Source: Ulva prolifera
Taxonomy: Eukaryota > Chlorophyta > Ulvophyceae > Ulvales > Ulvaceae
DNA: 64,000 nucleotides
NCBI GenBank assembly: GCA_023078555.1
Contig: CM041197.1
Location: 8,340,842 to 8,404,841, forward strand
Reading direction: 5' to 3'
Notes under the pieces: generated by a model
What the model was told of the DNA's origin: nothing
Databases searched by the model: none
The model's input: the letters and a program-made list of their open reading frames with translations, nothing else
Position numbers and translations under genes: made by a program
Part shown: positions 1 through 11,258 of the stretch, in pieces
How the letters are laid out: each line of letters starts with the position of its first letter
Position numbering within the stretch: the stretch's first letter is position 1

Positions 1-1093
1 GCTGCTGCCATATACCTTTGTATGCGCCCTGCACTGGTGTCCCTGTTTGGGGCCCTCACATCTGCTTTACTCACGCGTCAGGGTGCCAAGTCCCATGGTG
101 AATCCAGGTGCTTGCGACCTCTGCAAGCAGCGAATTGCACTCAGAGCCCACACAGCTTGCCATGAACATGAATCGATACCCGTTCATCAGGATCACATGT
201 GCACTCCCCCCAGCCACTCCCACTGTGTTTGAGCAGCAACTGCGTGAGCAGCTATACTGTGGACATGAACATGTGTTGCTGCGGCTGAAGCTTAAGCGCT
301 TCAGCAATTGCCCTTCATTGAGCCTCGTACGTTAGAGACATTCTGTCTCCGTGAGGTTAACGTGCTGCATGCCACGTGGTGCTCACAAAACAATGTTCCG
401 TGCAGGAAAGCGTCCCTCAGCAGACAGAAACACAGCACGCCAAGTCAGCAATTGAAAACTGATCCACTAGCAAGCGGCATGGGCTCTACGCTACGTATCT
501 CGAGAATCAGCTACGTCTGCTCGTGGTGGCTGGTGACGCCACCTCGTCAAGCCATATGACACATGCATGCATCGTGCCGCGGCCGCGTACTAACCGTAGT
601 GCCCGCGCGGGCACATCGCTCATGTCATCGGCTCCGGCTCGTGCATATGCATGCAAATCGTCCGTGATCATGGCTACCGTTATCGGACGCGAATCTAGCG
701 GATATCGGCCACTTATAGCCTGTGGCCATGTGGTGCAGCTTTCCTTACGCCTCCCTTTTCGTGGGCCAAACCGCATCTCTCTCGATCAGCCACGGACGGG
801 GGATGTCCTTTCCACAGACATCCGCAACTCATACCGCATGCACAATTGTGAGATTGTGGCGTCTGGTGATGAACATTCTCGCGCAAAATCTTGTGCTTGA
901 TTCCGCATTAGATTCGCAGATGCGCAGCAGATCCATACAGAACTGCAGAGTCGAAATCCGCAGCAATCATTCCTCCTTCCCTGAGCACTACACTCTCTGC
1001 TCTGCACGCCTACCGGCAAGCTTCTGAGTTTCTGTCACGACCATCGGTGGAACGGCCAAACATATAGAGTAGGCCGGCTGTGTCGCCATCACG
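1..1093. other. Upstream spacer, no gene seen
   Basis: No open frame here shows a recognisable domain, codon pattern or supported splice partner. The last 30 bases before the COL-A start contain an AT-rich CATATAGAG stretch that could act as a core promoter element, but this is only a visual match. Confidence 0.4.
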
Positions 1094-3994
1094 ATGGACC
1101 TGGAAATGGCACTGCCTGGGGATTCGTATCAGCATGCCTGCGCTGTTTGCGGGGCGCCTGCTCAAGTCTGGTGTCACAACGACGAGGCGCTGCTCTGCGA
1201 CACCTGCGACACGATAGTCCACTCTGCAAGCCCGCTCGCCATGACGCACAAGAGAACACAAATCGCCTGTGGAGGCGACTGTCTGGACGGAACGGTGTCT
1301 GCAGCGAAAACAACTCAGCAGCATCAGCGGAGTAAGGGCCCCAGCGACGTGAGCTGCGAGCAGGTCCGCAGCGCATCTCAAGAGCTCATGCATTCTCCGG
1401 GTTAATAATTCTATGTTTCAGTTGTCTCTGGGCTGGCGGGTTTGGAGGTGCTACGGCTGTTGACCAAAGCCGCAAATGCAGTTCGGCACCGGGCGGTGCC
1501 AACCCGACAATCTGACCGACATACAGCCCTTCGAGGAGGGCTCGACAGCTGACGACATGCTGCGATCACATGAGCTTGATGACGTCGGCTGGAATCCTCC
1601 TGACCTGAACAACTTTCTGGCATTTGAGTCGTTCGAGGTGCGACTCGGTACCTCCTCTAATTATGGCTGAAGCCTGGTCGGTGTCAGCGTGGGAGTCTCT
1701 CTGCGTGCGGGATGCGGGCCTAAATTGTCAGTGGTGTGAATCGTGCATGCGAGGATGCCCTGTCCTGCGATGGTGTTACCGGTCAGCTTGGCGGGGCTTC
1801 TGTTTCTGTGCGGTCGCCTCGGCCGAACTCGGGCCTGCCTGCCTCTCCGAGCAATTCGGTCTTGGAGCCAGCACTCGTGATGCATGTGGACGAAGTGAGA
1901 GAGGCAGGTGACATGTGCGCACAGCAGATCCATCAGATGTGTCACCCCGGGTACCTACCCCGGGTACCTAGCCGATGCGCCGTACCGGGTATCTCTCCTC
2001 GAGAGATAATGCATGCATCCAACTCAACACATCTCTTGAGGTTCAGCCTGATCAGGCGGGCTTGTTCGGCGGCCACAGACAGTACTGCTGCAGCCTCGCG
2101 AACGTTGCATGCTGCTTTCCGCAATCCTGCCAGCGCTGCCAGCAGTGCTCTGCAACCCCTGTTTTAAAGGGAGGAATTTCCGCTGACCTTTCTCGTTTTC
2201 CAGAGGGCATGCACCGCTGGTGTGCTGAGATTTCGGAGGGTTATCCCGCCATAATTGTTTATTTCTGGAGGGATGCCAAAAACATTTCGGCCTCGCTGCG
2301 CTCGCAATCGTGAATGTCTGTTAGAAGTGCGGAAGTGAGCAGCAACCTTTGCAATCACATACAGTTACCTCCAAGGCCTGTTCATATGGGCAACAGTAAC
2401 AACACGCACATTCAGTCACCCTCCTGCAAACCGAAGCTCAACAAGCGCTCCAAGTGATCACGCTCTACCTCCTGCTCATCCTCATTTTCACTGTCACCTG
2501 CCTTTTCACCACCTAGAAGCACATCAGACAAAACTGCGTCCCATGCCTCATCAGGCTGCATGGCTACTTCCTCAGCCAGCTTACGGACGAGGAGGTCACA
2601 ATTTTAATCATTCACCAGGTACACACAGCGTCTATTGGCACTTTGAGCTGTGCTTCGCAACAGTCTGTAGTGATACAGAGCCAGCGTGTTGCATCAAGTG
2701 GTGTCTCGGAAAGTGCACCTGAGGACACTGTGCACCTCGGTGCAGCTGCTCGACAACTTCAAGCTGCTCGACAAGCTCCCTCACTTCGCTCTCACGTCTG
2801 CTCGCAGCGTTAGCTATGTGAACATATCCTGCTCGCTTCGCTTGCACGCTGTAAATCTCAGCGGGCAACACCGCTCAGAAGCCCAAGACTCAGCGGACTG
2901 CGCTCGCTGACATTTGCTCAAACAGCTCTCCTTCCGCGGCGTGAACCATCGACTTTTCGAAATCTTGGAAGCATTTTCAGGAAAAACGTGTATTTCAGCG
3001 GGAAAACCGGCGGTCTGTAGAGCACTGGCTGCCAGCCTGCCATGGCATGCACATGCATGCACATCAGCACGGCCCACAGTGATGCAGACCCACTGTACTG
3101 GTGTGGCGCGCTTCTGGCCGCTCGCTGTCCATGCGTCCTGATGCGAGCCTCCTGCTGCAGGTTAATGTGCTTGACCTGAACTCCGACTTTGCCTTGTTCG
3201 TGGACTCCGAGCCGCCCATGCATGACCAGTCCACCGTTGATGCCCTGAAGGCCACGCCCGGCGAGCGCCCCCCCTCACGCACCCCCCTCCCCTCTCCGCT
3301 CGACACTCCACCCGCAAAGCTGGACATGCACCCTGAGATGGAGCCCCTGAGCAGCTCTGGGAGCGAGTGCTGCGCCCTCCCTGCCGCCACACCCCAGATG
3401 ACTGGCCCTGTCGACACCACGCCCTGCGGCACCCCTGTCACCGCCGCCGCCACATCGTCCTCTGGCCCCCCGTCCGTGCCCAGCGCGAGCTTCCAAAGCC
3501 AGGATCAGTTCTCCCAGGACCAGCTCTCCCCCGGCCCGGTGGGCGCGGTCGACTCGGCCGGCATGCTGTGGGATGCCACGTCAGATGCCCCTGCAGAAAC
3601 CCCTACCCCTGCCCTGGCCCCGGCTATGCCGATGATGCCATACTCGTGGCCCCAGCAGATGATGGACCCGTTCATGATGTGGGGCGGCGGCTGCTACATG
3701 CCGATGTTCCAGCAGCACATGTGGGCGACGTACATGCCTGCGTCGCTGCTGCCGCGGTCCGACCCGGTCATGCATGAGTCCAAGCTGCATGAACGCCGCG
3801 CCAAGCGCTCGCGCTTCCAGGAGAAGAAGCGGCAGCTGTCGTGCCGCAAGGCGGTGCGCTACGCGAGCCGCAAGCGCTACGCCGACTCTCGGCCCCGCGT
3901 CAATGGCCGCTTCATCAGCAAGTCCGCCGCCGCCGCCACCGCCGCAGCGACTGCAAACGCCTCCGCCGTCTGCGTGTCTGACGAGACGCCGTAA
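1094..3994 (+). CDS. CONSTANS-like B-box/CCT protein A (COL-A), 3 exons
   Basis: Probable nuclear transcription regulator of the CONSTANS-like family, which in plants and algae links light and circadian signals to gene expression. Exons are 1094-1363, 1482-1637 and 3161-3994 (419 residues); both introns are phase 0 with GT-AG ends. The N-terminus holds one B-box zinc finger with ligands C16, C19, C27, D30, C35, C38, H43 and H52. Exon 2 carries the motif WNPP and ends in ESFE. Exon 3 has a Pro/Ser/Thr-rich linker, a Met-rich block (QQMM, MMWGG, MPMFQQHMWATY) and a C-terminal CCT domain at about 352-396 (RYASRKRYADSRPR, GRFISK). Plant COL proteins often have two B-boxes; only one is seen here. 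The stop codon overlaps a consensus donor (GTAAGT), so a further exon cannot be excluded. The second intron is 1.5 kb. Confidence 0.86.
2412..2604 (-). other. Antisense acidic open frame inside COL-A intron 2
   Basis: On the minus strand an open frame of about 62 codons contains the segments LVRKLAEEVAMQPDEAWD and ENEDEQEVERDHLERLL before a stop. Its acidic, helix-like composition resembles real protein more than the surrounding frames do. A second minus-strand open frame at 2632-2871 (REVRELVEQLEVVEQL-like heptads) lies just upstream. It has no convincing start codon or splice partner and I do not recognise it. It may be a decayed gene or mobile-element fragment; chance is also possible. Confidence 0.2.
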
Positions 3995-4846
3995 GTGCTC
4001 TCCAGTTCGGCAGGGCTGACATGATCTTCTGGGTTCGACTGTGGCCTGTGGCGTGGCACTGCCTCATGGCATCTGGGTGGGGGAGGTTGGTACGTAATCA
4101 GGGATGCGCTGGTGTGTGCGTAGGGTTGTGTGGGGGAGGTTGGTACGTAATCAGGGATGCGCTGGTGTGTGCGTAGGGTTGCGTGGGGTATGGTGGCCGG
4201 GCGGAGCCACAGCGGGCGACTGTGAGCTCCGCCGTGCGCACCCTGACCCTGACGAGCTTACGCGCCGCTGTGGGTCCCTGCAACGTGGCGATGTTTAGCC
4301 AAGGGGGTGGCCGCTCGCCGAGAGTCTTTCAAGTCTTCGCGCCGAGACCGGTGGCGCTCACACGACGTGGTGGCTGAGTTCGCACCACGAGCTCGTGTGA
4401 GTCGCCGATTCTGGCCGGTGGCCCAAGGGCGCTGCCGCTGCAGTGGCCAGCATGGCCGCCTTCCCGGCTTGCTTGCGCTGCGCGGCGCGCCTGTGCGGTG
4501 TGCGGTGGCCGCCTGGTTCTTTTGTGTCCCTGTGTCTTGCACGCCTGCGCGAGCCGCTGTGCTGCGCTGTGCTGCACTCTTTGCACGGTCGTGTTCGAGA
4601 CCGTATTTGCTGCGCAGCGCACGCCGTGGCCGGGTCCGCAGCGCGGTGCGTTTGCTGTGAATCTTGACGTGCAGCATCAAGCGCTGCTCCATATGCCGCT
4701 AGCGCATGAGTGGCTCATGGGACAAGCATGCATGATGTGCACTTGTGTTTTTTAAGTTGTTAAAGCGGGGAGCTCAGGCGTGTGCATACCTGGCTCTCCC
4801 CCCAGTCGTTTCTAACCCGTATCTTGTATTATACCTGCTCCGAGGG
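3995..4846. other. Spacer after COL-A
   Basis: GC-rich spacer with no supported gene. It contains a 53-bp direct duplication near its left end, described separately. Confidence 0.4.
4076..4182 (+). repeat. 53-bp tandem duplication (2 copies)
   Basis: A unit containing GGGAGGTTGGTACGTAATCA and TGCGCTGGTGTGTGCGTAGG occurs twice in direct succession with a period of 53 bases and almost no differences. It is recent and has no visible function. Confidence 0.85.
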
Positions 4847-5890
4847 ATGCAGGGCGGAGACGGCGGCGGAGGGGACGCGCCCAAGCGGAGGCCCTCCCAG
4901 CCGCCCGGCCGCTGGTGAGTGCTGCTGCGCGCTATGCTGATGTGGCGGTGTGCTGCGGCCGACTCGGCCGCTGGTGTGTCTGTGTCAGTGCAGGAGGCCT
5001 TGGCGTGTGGGGCGCTTGTGCAAGCGCTCCTTGACCGGTCGGCGCCGGCCCGGGGCAGTGCTCTCTATCGTCAACCCCGGTGATGGCGAGAGTCAAGCGC
5101 GATCGACCCTGATGCATGAGTACTGCCCCGTGGGGAAGGGGCATGAGCGTGCGATGTGCAATTCTGGAATGGTGGGGAAGGGGGTGTGGGTGGGTGGGGC
5201 GTGAGGGCGTGTGGTGGGTGTTGCCACACGTGTCAGCTGTCGCATGAGGCCCTGTAGCCTCGCGCACCTCAGGCTCGTGTTCATCTGTGGTGCAGCTGTC
5301 CAGGCGGTGCTGAAGCGGTGGCAGCTGCATGACAGGTGCACACGGGCAACGAGTCCAGGATGGGCGGTTCTAGCCTTTGCCTGGGGTCGACAGGTGTGCG
5401 TGGGTGTGGACGGGTGGCGCCTCGGCGGTGGCTGCGGAGTGGGGCTGATACGATGCTTGGCAATGCCTGCTGTGCCCTTGGACTGGAATTTTATGTGGAC
5501 TGATGATGCTCCATCTATGGTGGGGGGATGGGAGAAGGGGATAGAGGTTGGGGGGGTGGTTTTACGCGCTGCGCATTTTGTGTACCGCAGCGCTGGTGTA
5601 TGTGACCTGCTGCCATGCTGCCCTGCACGGCCTCTACTCAGTGCCAGAACTCCAGTAAACTGTGAAGCAGAACTGCACGTGTTTGTCTTGGGTTGTTTCT
5701 TCAAGTTGCTGGCGAGCACGTGCTCGTCTTGGATCACTGCTTGCATCATTCTGCGGACCTCTTCTGGTGCATCAATTCACATACAAGCCATAGCAGCTGC
5801 ATCCTTGCAGAGGCATGTTCCGTGGCCTCAAGCTGGCCAGCAGTCTGCTGTTGCTGCAATGACACGTACGAGTTGCGTACGGTCGTCTGA
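4847..5890 (+). CDS. Possible small unknown gene, first exon with consensus donor
   Basis: A possible first exon at 4847-4914 starts with ATG and encodes a Gly-rich then basic peptide (MQGGDGGGG, APKRRPSQPPGR). It ends in phase 2 at a consensus donor, CTG|GTGAGT. A phase-compatible second exon at about 5270-5335 follows a good polypyrimidine tract (CGCGCACCTCAG) and reads LVFICGAAVQAVLKRWQLHD, ending GACAG|GTGCAC. A third exon ending near 5890 is possible but weak. The product is not recognised and there is no domain match. This could equally be chance in GC-rich DNA, so treat it as a candidate only. Confidence 0.27.
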
Positions 5891-5924
5891 GAGGGGGTTT
5901 CCAGGTGGTTTACCCCTTCGGTAT

Positions 5925-7038
5925 ATGTGGTCCCCTTAAATCGGAGTTGTCAATGTCCAAAAGGATAGGGCTCAGTTAAGTCAGATTTACTTATACTTTA
6001 CACGTCCAGATTGTCCTGTCGTTGCAACGGTGCGTGCAACTTCTTCCGCGCGCATGAGTACGGCCGCTTCACAATGGCCTGATGCTACATTACTCGCAGC
6101 ATGTGCAATGTGCAGAAGAGGGAATAGTTCAACAGTAAAACAACATAACAGCAATGACGTGCGATGTGCCCCCCCGGCTCGCCGAGGCTCGCGAGACCAA
6201 GAGCATCCGATGATCATCAGACAGACACACACCCATACACTCAATCTGCACCAACCAAACACCATCCCCAGGCTGCGTACTGCTTTCGCGCTGCAGCCCG
6301 CCTCGGTGTTTGACAAGGAGGCCTGTATAAGACCCACGCCAGGCGGACCGCCCACAACCACTCACCAGTTTAAGCCGACCACCTATATATGTACAGCACC
6401 CGCTTGAGTGCACTGGTGCTCACCAACTACAAAAAAAAATGAGGTGCAGTGTCCATGTGCAGTCCAGAATCCCGCAGTCATGGCCACTGATACATATGAG
6501 TCACTGCTGTACTGGTACATGTCCTTGACTGTACAACTTATGCATCAGCTAGCCACCACGGACAATACAGTCATGGAAGTCTGGGTGTATTCAGCGGTAT
6601 CCTCTAGGGATGGTGACGACTCCATCGGTAGTCAGGACCACATGTGCCAAAGGCAAATCACGTGGAAACCCCCCTCAGAGTCTCAGACAAGCGTATGCAA
6701 CTTACAGGGCCTCCTCCTGTGCTATCTGACGTGCCCACGTAGAAGCTTCCATGATCAGAGGCAGGAGCAACAGTGCTGAGCTCAGGAGCGATGCTGCATC
6801 GCGGGGCAGGCTCCCCAGGGCTGCCATCTTGAATGTAGATGCTTGTATTTGGAACTGATCCATTTGATAGGGCCCGGCGACCCGACGACCCGACGCTGTT
6901 CAGGAGTGAAGTGAAGTGAAGTGGAGTGAATCTGAATGTACTGAGCCGTGTCCCGAAGAGGCCGCCTCGGGACACGGCTCAGTAAATTCGTCCGGACATT
7001 GACACCTCCAAGCCAACGGGACCACAGATGCCGTGATG
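5925..7038. mobile_element. Putative non-autonomous DNA transposon with inverted ends
   Basis: The left end (5925-6000, minus orientation) and the right end (about 6905-7038, plus orientation) carry the same sequence in inverted orientation. Shared blocks include GGACATTGACA, a GGGACCACATATGCCG-like outer tip, and an inner AGTAA/AGTGA microsatellite followed by ATCTGA. A third, solo copy of the end lies at 33776-33862. About 0.9 kb lies between the ends and no transposase was recognised in it. I could not identify a target-site duplication, so the outer boundaries are approximate. Confidence 0.55.
6934..6989. repeat. 23-bp near-perfect inverted repeat (hairpin)
   Basis: Arms 6934-6956 and 6967-6989 match at 22 of 23 positions around a 10-base loop. 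The core GAGCCGTGTCCCGA is exactly repeated in reverse complement. It sits inside the right end of the 5925-7038 element and duplicates that element's own TTTACTGAGCC segment in inverted orientation. Confidence 0.85.
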
Positions 7039-7283
7039 CCATGCAGGGGTGCGCTTCATCGGGTTACCAGCTCGGCTCCGACATTGCTGTCTTGCTGGAC
7101 ACGTGTGGGTGCCCACAGACCTGTGTTGGACTGCACGCATGCGTGTTCCGACACAGATCTGTGGGAATCTAATTCTGTGTTGGAATTTCTGGCTGTGACT
7201 GCTGCCAGCGGATGACGCTAGTCGCCGAGGCCTGACAATTGACACTTCAGCATGGACCCGCGGTTCTCGTTTCAGCCTGATGC

Positions 7284-7387
7284 ACAGCAGTGTTGGGTCG
7301 GATCGTATGTGACAATTCCGAATAGTCAGCTCTAATTTCTGGGTGGCAGCCCTGGAAATGCTGCACAGGCACCCAACACTGGTGCGC
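7284..7387 (-). mobile_element. MITE copy 1
   Basis: An element of about 103 bases whose ends are inverted copies of CCAGTGTTGGGT (the left end shows one change, CAGCAGTGTTGGGT). Read on the minus strand it aligns along its whole length with 34274-34388, sharing GCATTTCC, GAAATTAGA and TATTCGGAATTG in the same order. Full-length similarity plus terminal inverted repeats fits a miniature inverted-repeat transposable element. Confidence 0.7.
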
Positions 7388-8143
7388 CGTGAAGGCATTG
7401 CCTCCACCATCTGCCGGCGCCGGTGGACCTTTTCTGTTTCGCCTGTGACTGCAGTGTACATGTGCACAAGGACGCGCAGTGTACTGTACGTACAACTCTT
7501 CATCAAGGCACCGATGCGATTTGGCCAGAGGTACGCTAGCATGATTGTGCTCAGCCGCACAGGATGTAGTAACACTGGTATCCCGCAGTTCTAGTGGACC
7601 ACAGCTTGGCGATAGATCTAAATCTGGGTCTGGTACGACATATGCAAGCTCGCCAGCGGCAGTCACATGCGGCATATCGCACAGGCCACGTGCAGCAGTT
7701 CTAGTGGCCGCAACACGTGCTCCTGTCGCGACGACTCACACGCCGCCATATTGATAGTATCCCAATCCTGGTTTCGTGGGCTCTCACACGGCTGCACCTC
7801 CGGCCACGAAATCAGGATGGTCTGTTGCTATGCATAGCTATGCACGAATGGCTGGCGCTCACACATGCCAGCGTCTGGCGACCCTTCTTGAATGTAGGCC
7901 AGAATTCTCGTTATCCAGCCGTCTATCCGATACCAGTCCCGAACTGTATCGCTCGGGAACATGCTCCTGCACCGATGGTAGCGAGTGCAACAACCCTCGG
8001 AAGCGTATCTCTTGACGCATTCCTTGTTCGTGTCACTGCTCCTACAATAGTTCCAAGCAGCGCCAGACCTTTGCCCACTCCGACTCCATCTGCCAATTGT
8101 ACAGAAAAACGGGCACAGGCCTACTCTTCGCCGCCCATCAAGT
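7388..8143. other. Spacer upstream of COL-B
   Basis: No supported coding region. It presumably contains the COL-B promoter, but no clear core element was identified. Confidence 0.4.
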
Positions 8144-10882
8144 ATGGATTGGGCGCAGCTCAAGGGTTCGTCTCAGTATGTCTGTGCAGTTTGCCGGGCG
8201 AGCGCGGATGTTTGGTGTCACAATGACGAGGTCGCCCTGTGCAAGAGATGCGACACCCAGATCCACTCCGAGGGGCCTCTCGCCTGGGCACACAGGCGCA
8301 CTCCACTTCCTCAGTTGAAATGTGGTGAAGATGCTTTCATGACGACGCATCAGGGAGGCCACTCGATGCACAATCATGTGTCCGCCAAACGGAGTCGCGA
8401 AAGCTGCCAATTGCAGGAGGTGTGCACGTCATGGCCGTAAAGCTCTGCATGTAATCTGCAATTCATCAGACACAGGCTGCGTTGTGCCCTGCTATATGAT
8501 GTTCTGTGGGCCGTCGGGCTGAGCCGTTTACCCAGCTGCAGGTGTGCCGTGGGCATGACGCCTGCCCTAGGCCTGCCGAGCACGAGCTTGACGAGTCGCT
8601 CGGACATCAACTCCTGGGCACCGATGATTTCCCTCATCTTGACTGGAATCCTCCCGAGATGGTCAGTGCGCTGGCGAACGAGTCCTTTGAGGTGCGGCGG
8701 ACCTTCGGACTGCGCGCATATTTTCTGGAGCTGTCTTTCACATCAGTCAGCGGCAGATCGCCGGAAACTACACTTCATGACCCATAATTTTCCTGCGCTT
8801 TTTTTCAAGCCGCATGTCCGAAATTGTGCGCCTGCATTGCCAACGTGCATCCATGCGACATGTCCTCCTCTGGCTCAAAGCTGTACCTTGGTCGATCTTT
8901 ATCGACCCATAGCAAGTCTACCGTGCATTGTGTATGGTTGTTCACTTCTTGGCTGGGTGCATAGTTTGTGTAGTATAGGTCGCTGCGTGCCGCTATGTGC
9001 CCTGGTGCAGCGCTAGCTGAGGCTGTTGTTGCCTTCGGAACGAGCCCGACGCGGTTTTCAACGCCCGTCCACGATTGCATGTAGAAGGCAGGTGACAACG
9101 CCATCTCAAGCACAGCGTGCGTCCCCCGCAGCAAGGGTGGCGACTCACACACCACGTGCAGTTTCTGTCCATGTTTCGAGCAGTGTCGGGTCACCGGGTT
9201 TCAGTGCGTAGCATCATGTCGATTATTTGGCTCTGATTGTTGGATCACAGCGACAAGAATTTCTGCCTTGCGACCGAACATACAATAGGCGCACGTGAAG
9301 CTCGGACACCTCTATGGAGCTAGGTCACCGTCGAGAAACACTATAGGCAACGCCTGACTGCCATCGTGTCATTGGTTCAATTCGCAGGGCGGAATCGACC
9401 TTACGCTGAAATTTCTATACGTGCATGGCTGACCAAAATGGTAGTATTTCCCCAGGGGATGCTTAGTGGTGCTCAGACACCTAGGGCATAGCCGTTGCAC
9501 TCATACCACTCCCATGATACAGGTGTCCACTGGTTGGATGTATGTTATTATGTTTTTTGTCGTTGTGGGTGGTACACTATCTCGTAGAACTGTCCTTGCC
9601 AGTACTGATAGGTACTATATGCATGCAAATGCCATGACCACCTCACACAGCATAGGGGGAGACCCTGTGTGACGTGACCAAGGTGACCAAGTTGCGTGAC
9701 CAAGTTGCGTTGCGTGCGGTCAAAAGTTGAAGCAGGTCTCTAGGTGGTTTCTCTGAGATATCCCTCCGTCTTGGTCCCGAACGCCAAGCATTGCCAAGGT
9801 CACTCAAGGGTGTGACTGACTAAAAGGTAGCTTGACAGCATACATGGATCTAATGACTAGCCGTAGCCATTGTGCCTTTGATTGCTGCCCGCCGCCTGCA
9901 GGCTCCCATCGCTCCCATCGCTCTCATCGCTCCAGCTGATCCATGATCGTGACGAGCGGCTGCAACTTCCCACAAACTCCCTTTGCACGAGACGACATCC
10001 GTACGCAGGTCAGGTGGTCACATGCAGCCGTTAACCAGAGACTTTCTTCCCTTGCAGGTCAACGTGTTTGAGCTCGACGAGATCTTTGGCGGCTTCGAAA
10101 ACCTCTCGCGCCCCTGGGACACCTCCACCCCACCGCTTCTCAAGACCTCCCCAGCCGACCCCGGCGCGACATGCAACCTCACACTTCCCCCGCACAAAGC
10201 CAGCAGGCAGGTGATCGGTGCGGGCCGCGCTGCAGTGGAGTCGTACGACACCATCGAGAGCAGCACCAGTGCCTGGCTCCCGCACAAGGATCCTGTCAAT
10301 TCCACCACCGCCGATGAGCCCTCGGCGCCTCTGCCTGCGCACGCCCCGGAGGCGTCCGCCTCAGGCCCCCCTCGCGTGCCGAGCCCAAGCATGCAGAGCT
10401 TCCGCCACAGCCCGAGCCTGCAGAGCCTCCAGAGCTTCGAACAGTTCCCGCCTGCCCCGGCTGACCCGATGGGCGCACCGGCCCCGGTGTCGCCGGCCGC
10501 CGGCGCCGCGCCAGCCGCTCCCAGCCACCCCGCCGGCCCCCACCTCGCCATGCCGATGATGCCGTACTACATGCCCCAGCAGATGATGGCCCCGTCCATG
10601 ATGTGGGGCGGCGGCGGCTGCTACATGCCGATGTTCCAGCAGCACATGTGGGCGACGTACATCCCGGCGTCGCTGCTGCCGAAGGGCGACCCGATGATCC
10701 ACGAGGCCAGGATGCAGGAGCGCCGCGCCAAGCGCGCGCGCTTCCAGGAGAAGAAGCGGCAGCTGTCGTGCCGAAAGGCGGTGCGCTACGCGAGCCGCAA
10801 GCGCTACGCCGACTCGCGGCCCCGCGTCAACGGCCGCTTCATCAGCAAGGCTGCCGCCGCCGCCAGTGCGGCTGCGCCTTGA
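8144..10882 (+). CDS. CONSTANS-like B-box/CCT protein B (COL-B), 3 exons
   Basis: Second member of the tandem CONSTANS-like pair and a probable nuclear transcription regulator. Exons are 8144-8419, 8542-8691 and 10058-10882 (416 residues), with the same two phase-0 introns as COL-A; splice sites are GAG|GTGTGC, CTGCAG, GAG|GTGCGG and CTTGCAG. One intact B-box has ligands C14, C17, C25, D28, C33, C36, H41 and H50. Exon 2 has LDWNPP and ends ESFE as in COL-A. Exon 3 opens VNVFELDE, continues through a Pro/Ala/Ser-rich linker and the Met-rich block ending ATYIPASLLP, and finishes with a CCT domain at about 362-406. From the Met-rich block to GRFISK it is nearly identical in DNA to COL-A, while the linker is not. 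Intron 2 is 1.37 kb. Assignment to the family is firm; the regulated process is unknown. Confidence 0.87.
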
Positions 10883-11258
10883 GCCGTCTGGTCGCCAGAT
10901 CTGTCGCAGTGGTTGCGCTGCGCATTTGTGGTGTTGCACAGGGGGGCCTCTGCCTGAGTGCTCAGCATATATCCTCATGTGCGGACACGTCTTGGGCTGC
11001 GTGCTGTGACGCTCGCACCACGGCCAGAAAGCGCCGATGTTCATCTGTGCCTACCTGTGTAGTATGTTGGCCCCGGTCGATGGGCAGCAAGTGACCAGTC
11101 CTGCATCACCTCTGCCTGGAAGTTTGTACGTTTGGTACCCGTGACTGCAGCCGGGCTGCGCGAGGCTGAGTCGCAGCGGCGGCGGCGGTGGCCGCCGCGC
11201 GTGTCCAGACTGCAGACCCGTTTGTGCTGTTTATGTTTGTTGAGTGTGTGTAGGCGCG
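10883..11258. other. Spacer after COL-B
   Basis: No supported gene; it presumably includes the COL-B 3' untranslated region. No terminator or poly(A) signal could be assigned with confidence. Confidence 0.4.

Noticed and set aside
1401-1421. GT...AG pair right after the COL-A B-box frame
   Set aside because: It would be a 21-base intron; the donor at 1364 gives phase 0 and matches COL-B and COL-C.
9310-9400. Possible tRNA, B-box-like GGTTCAATTC
   Set aside because: Flanking bases do not form a T-stem and no acceptor or anticodon stem could be drawn.
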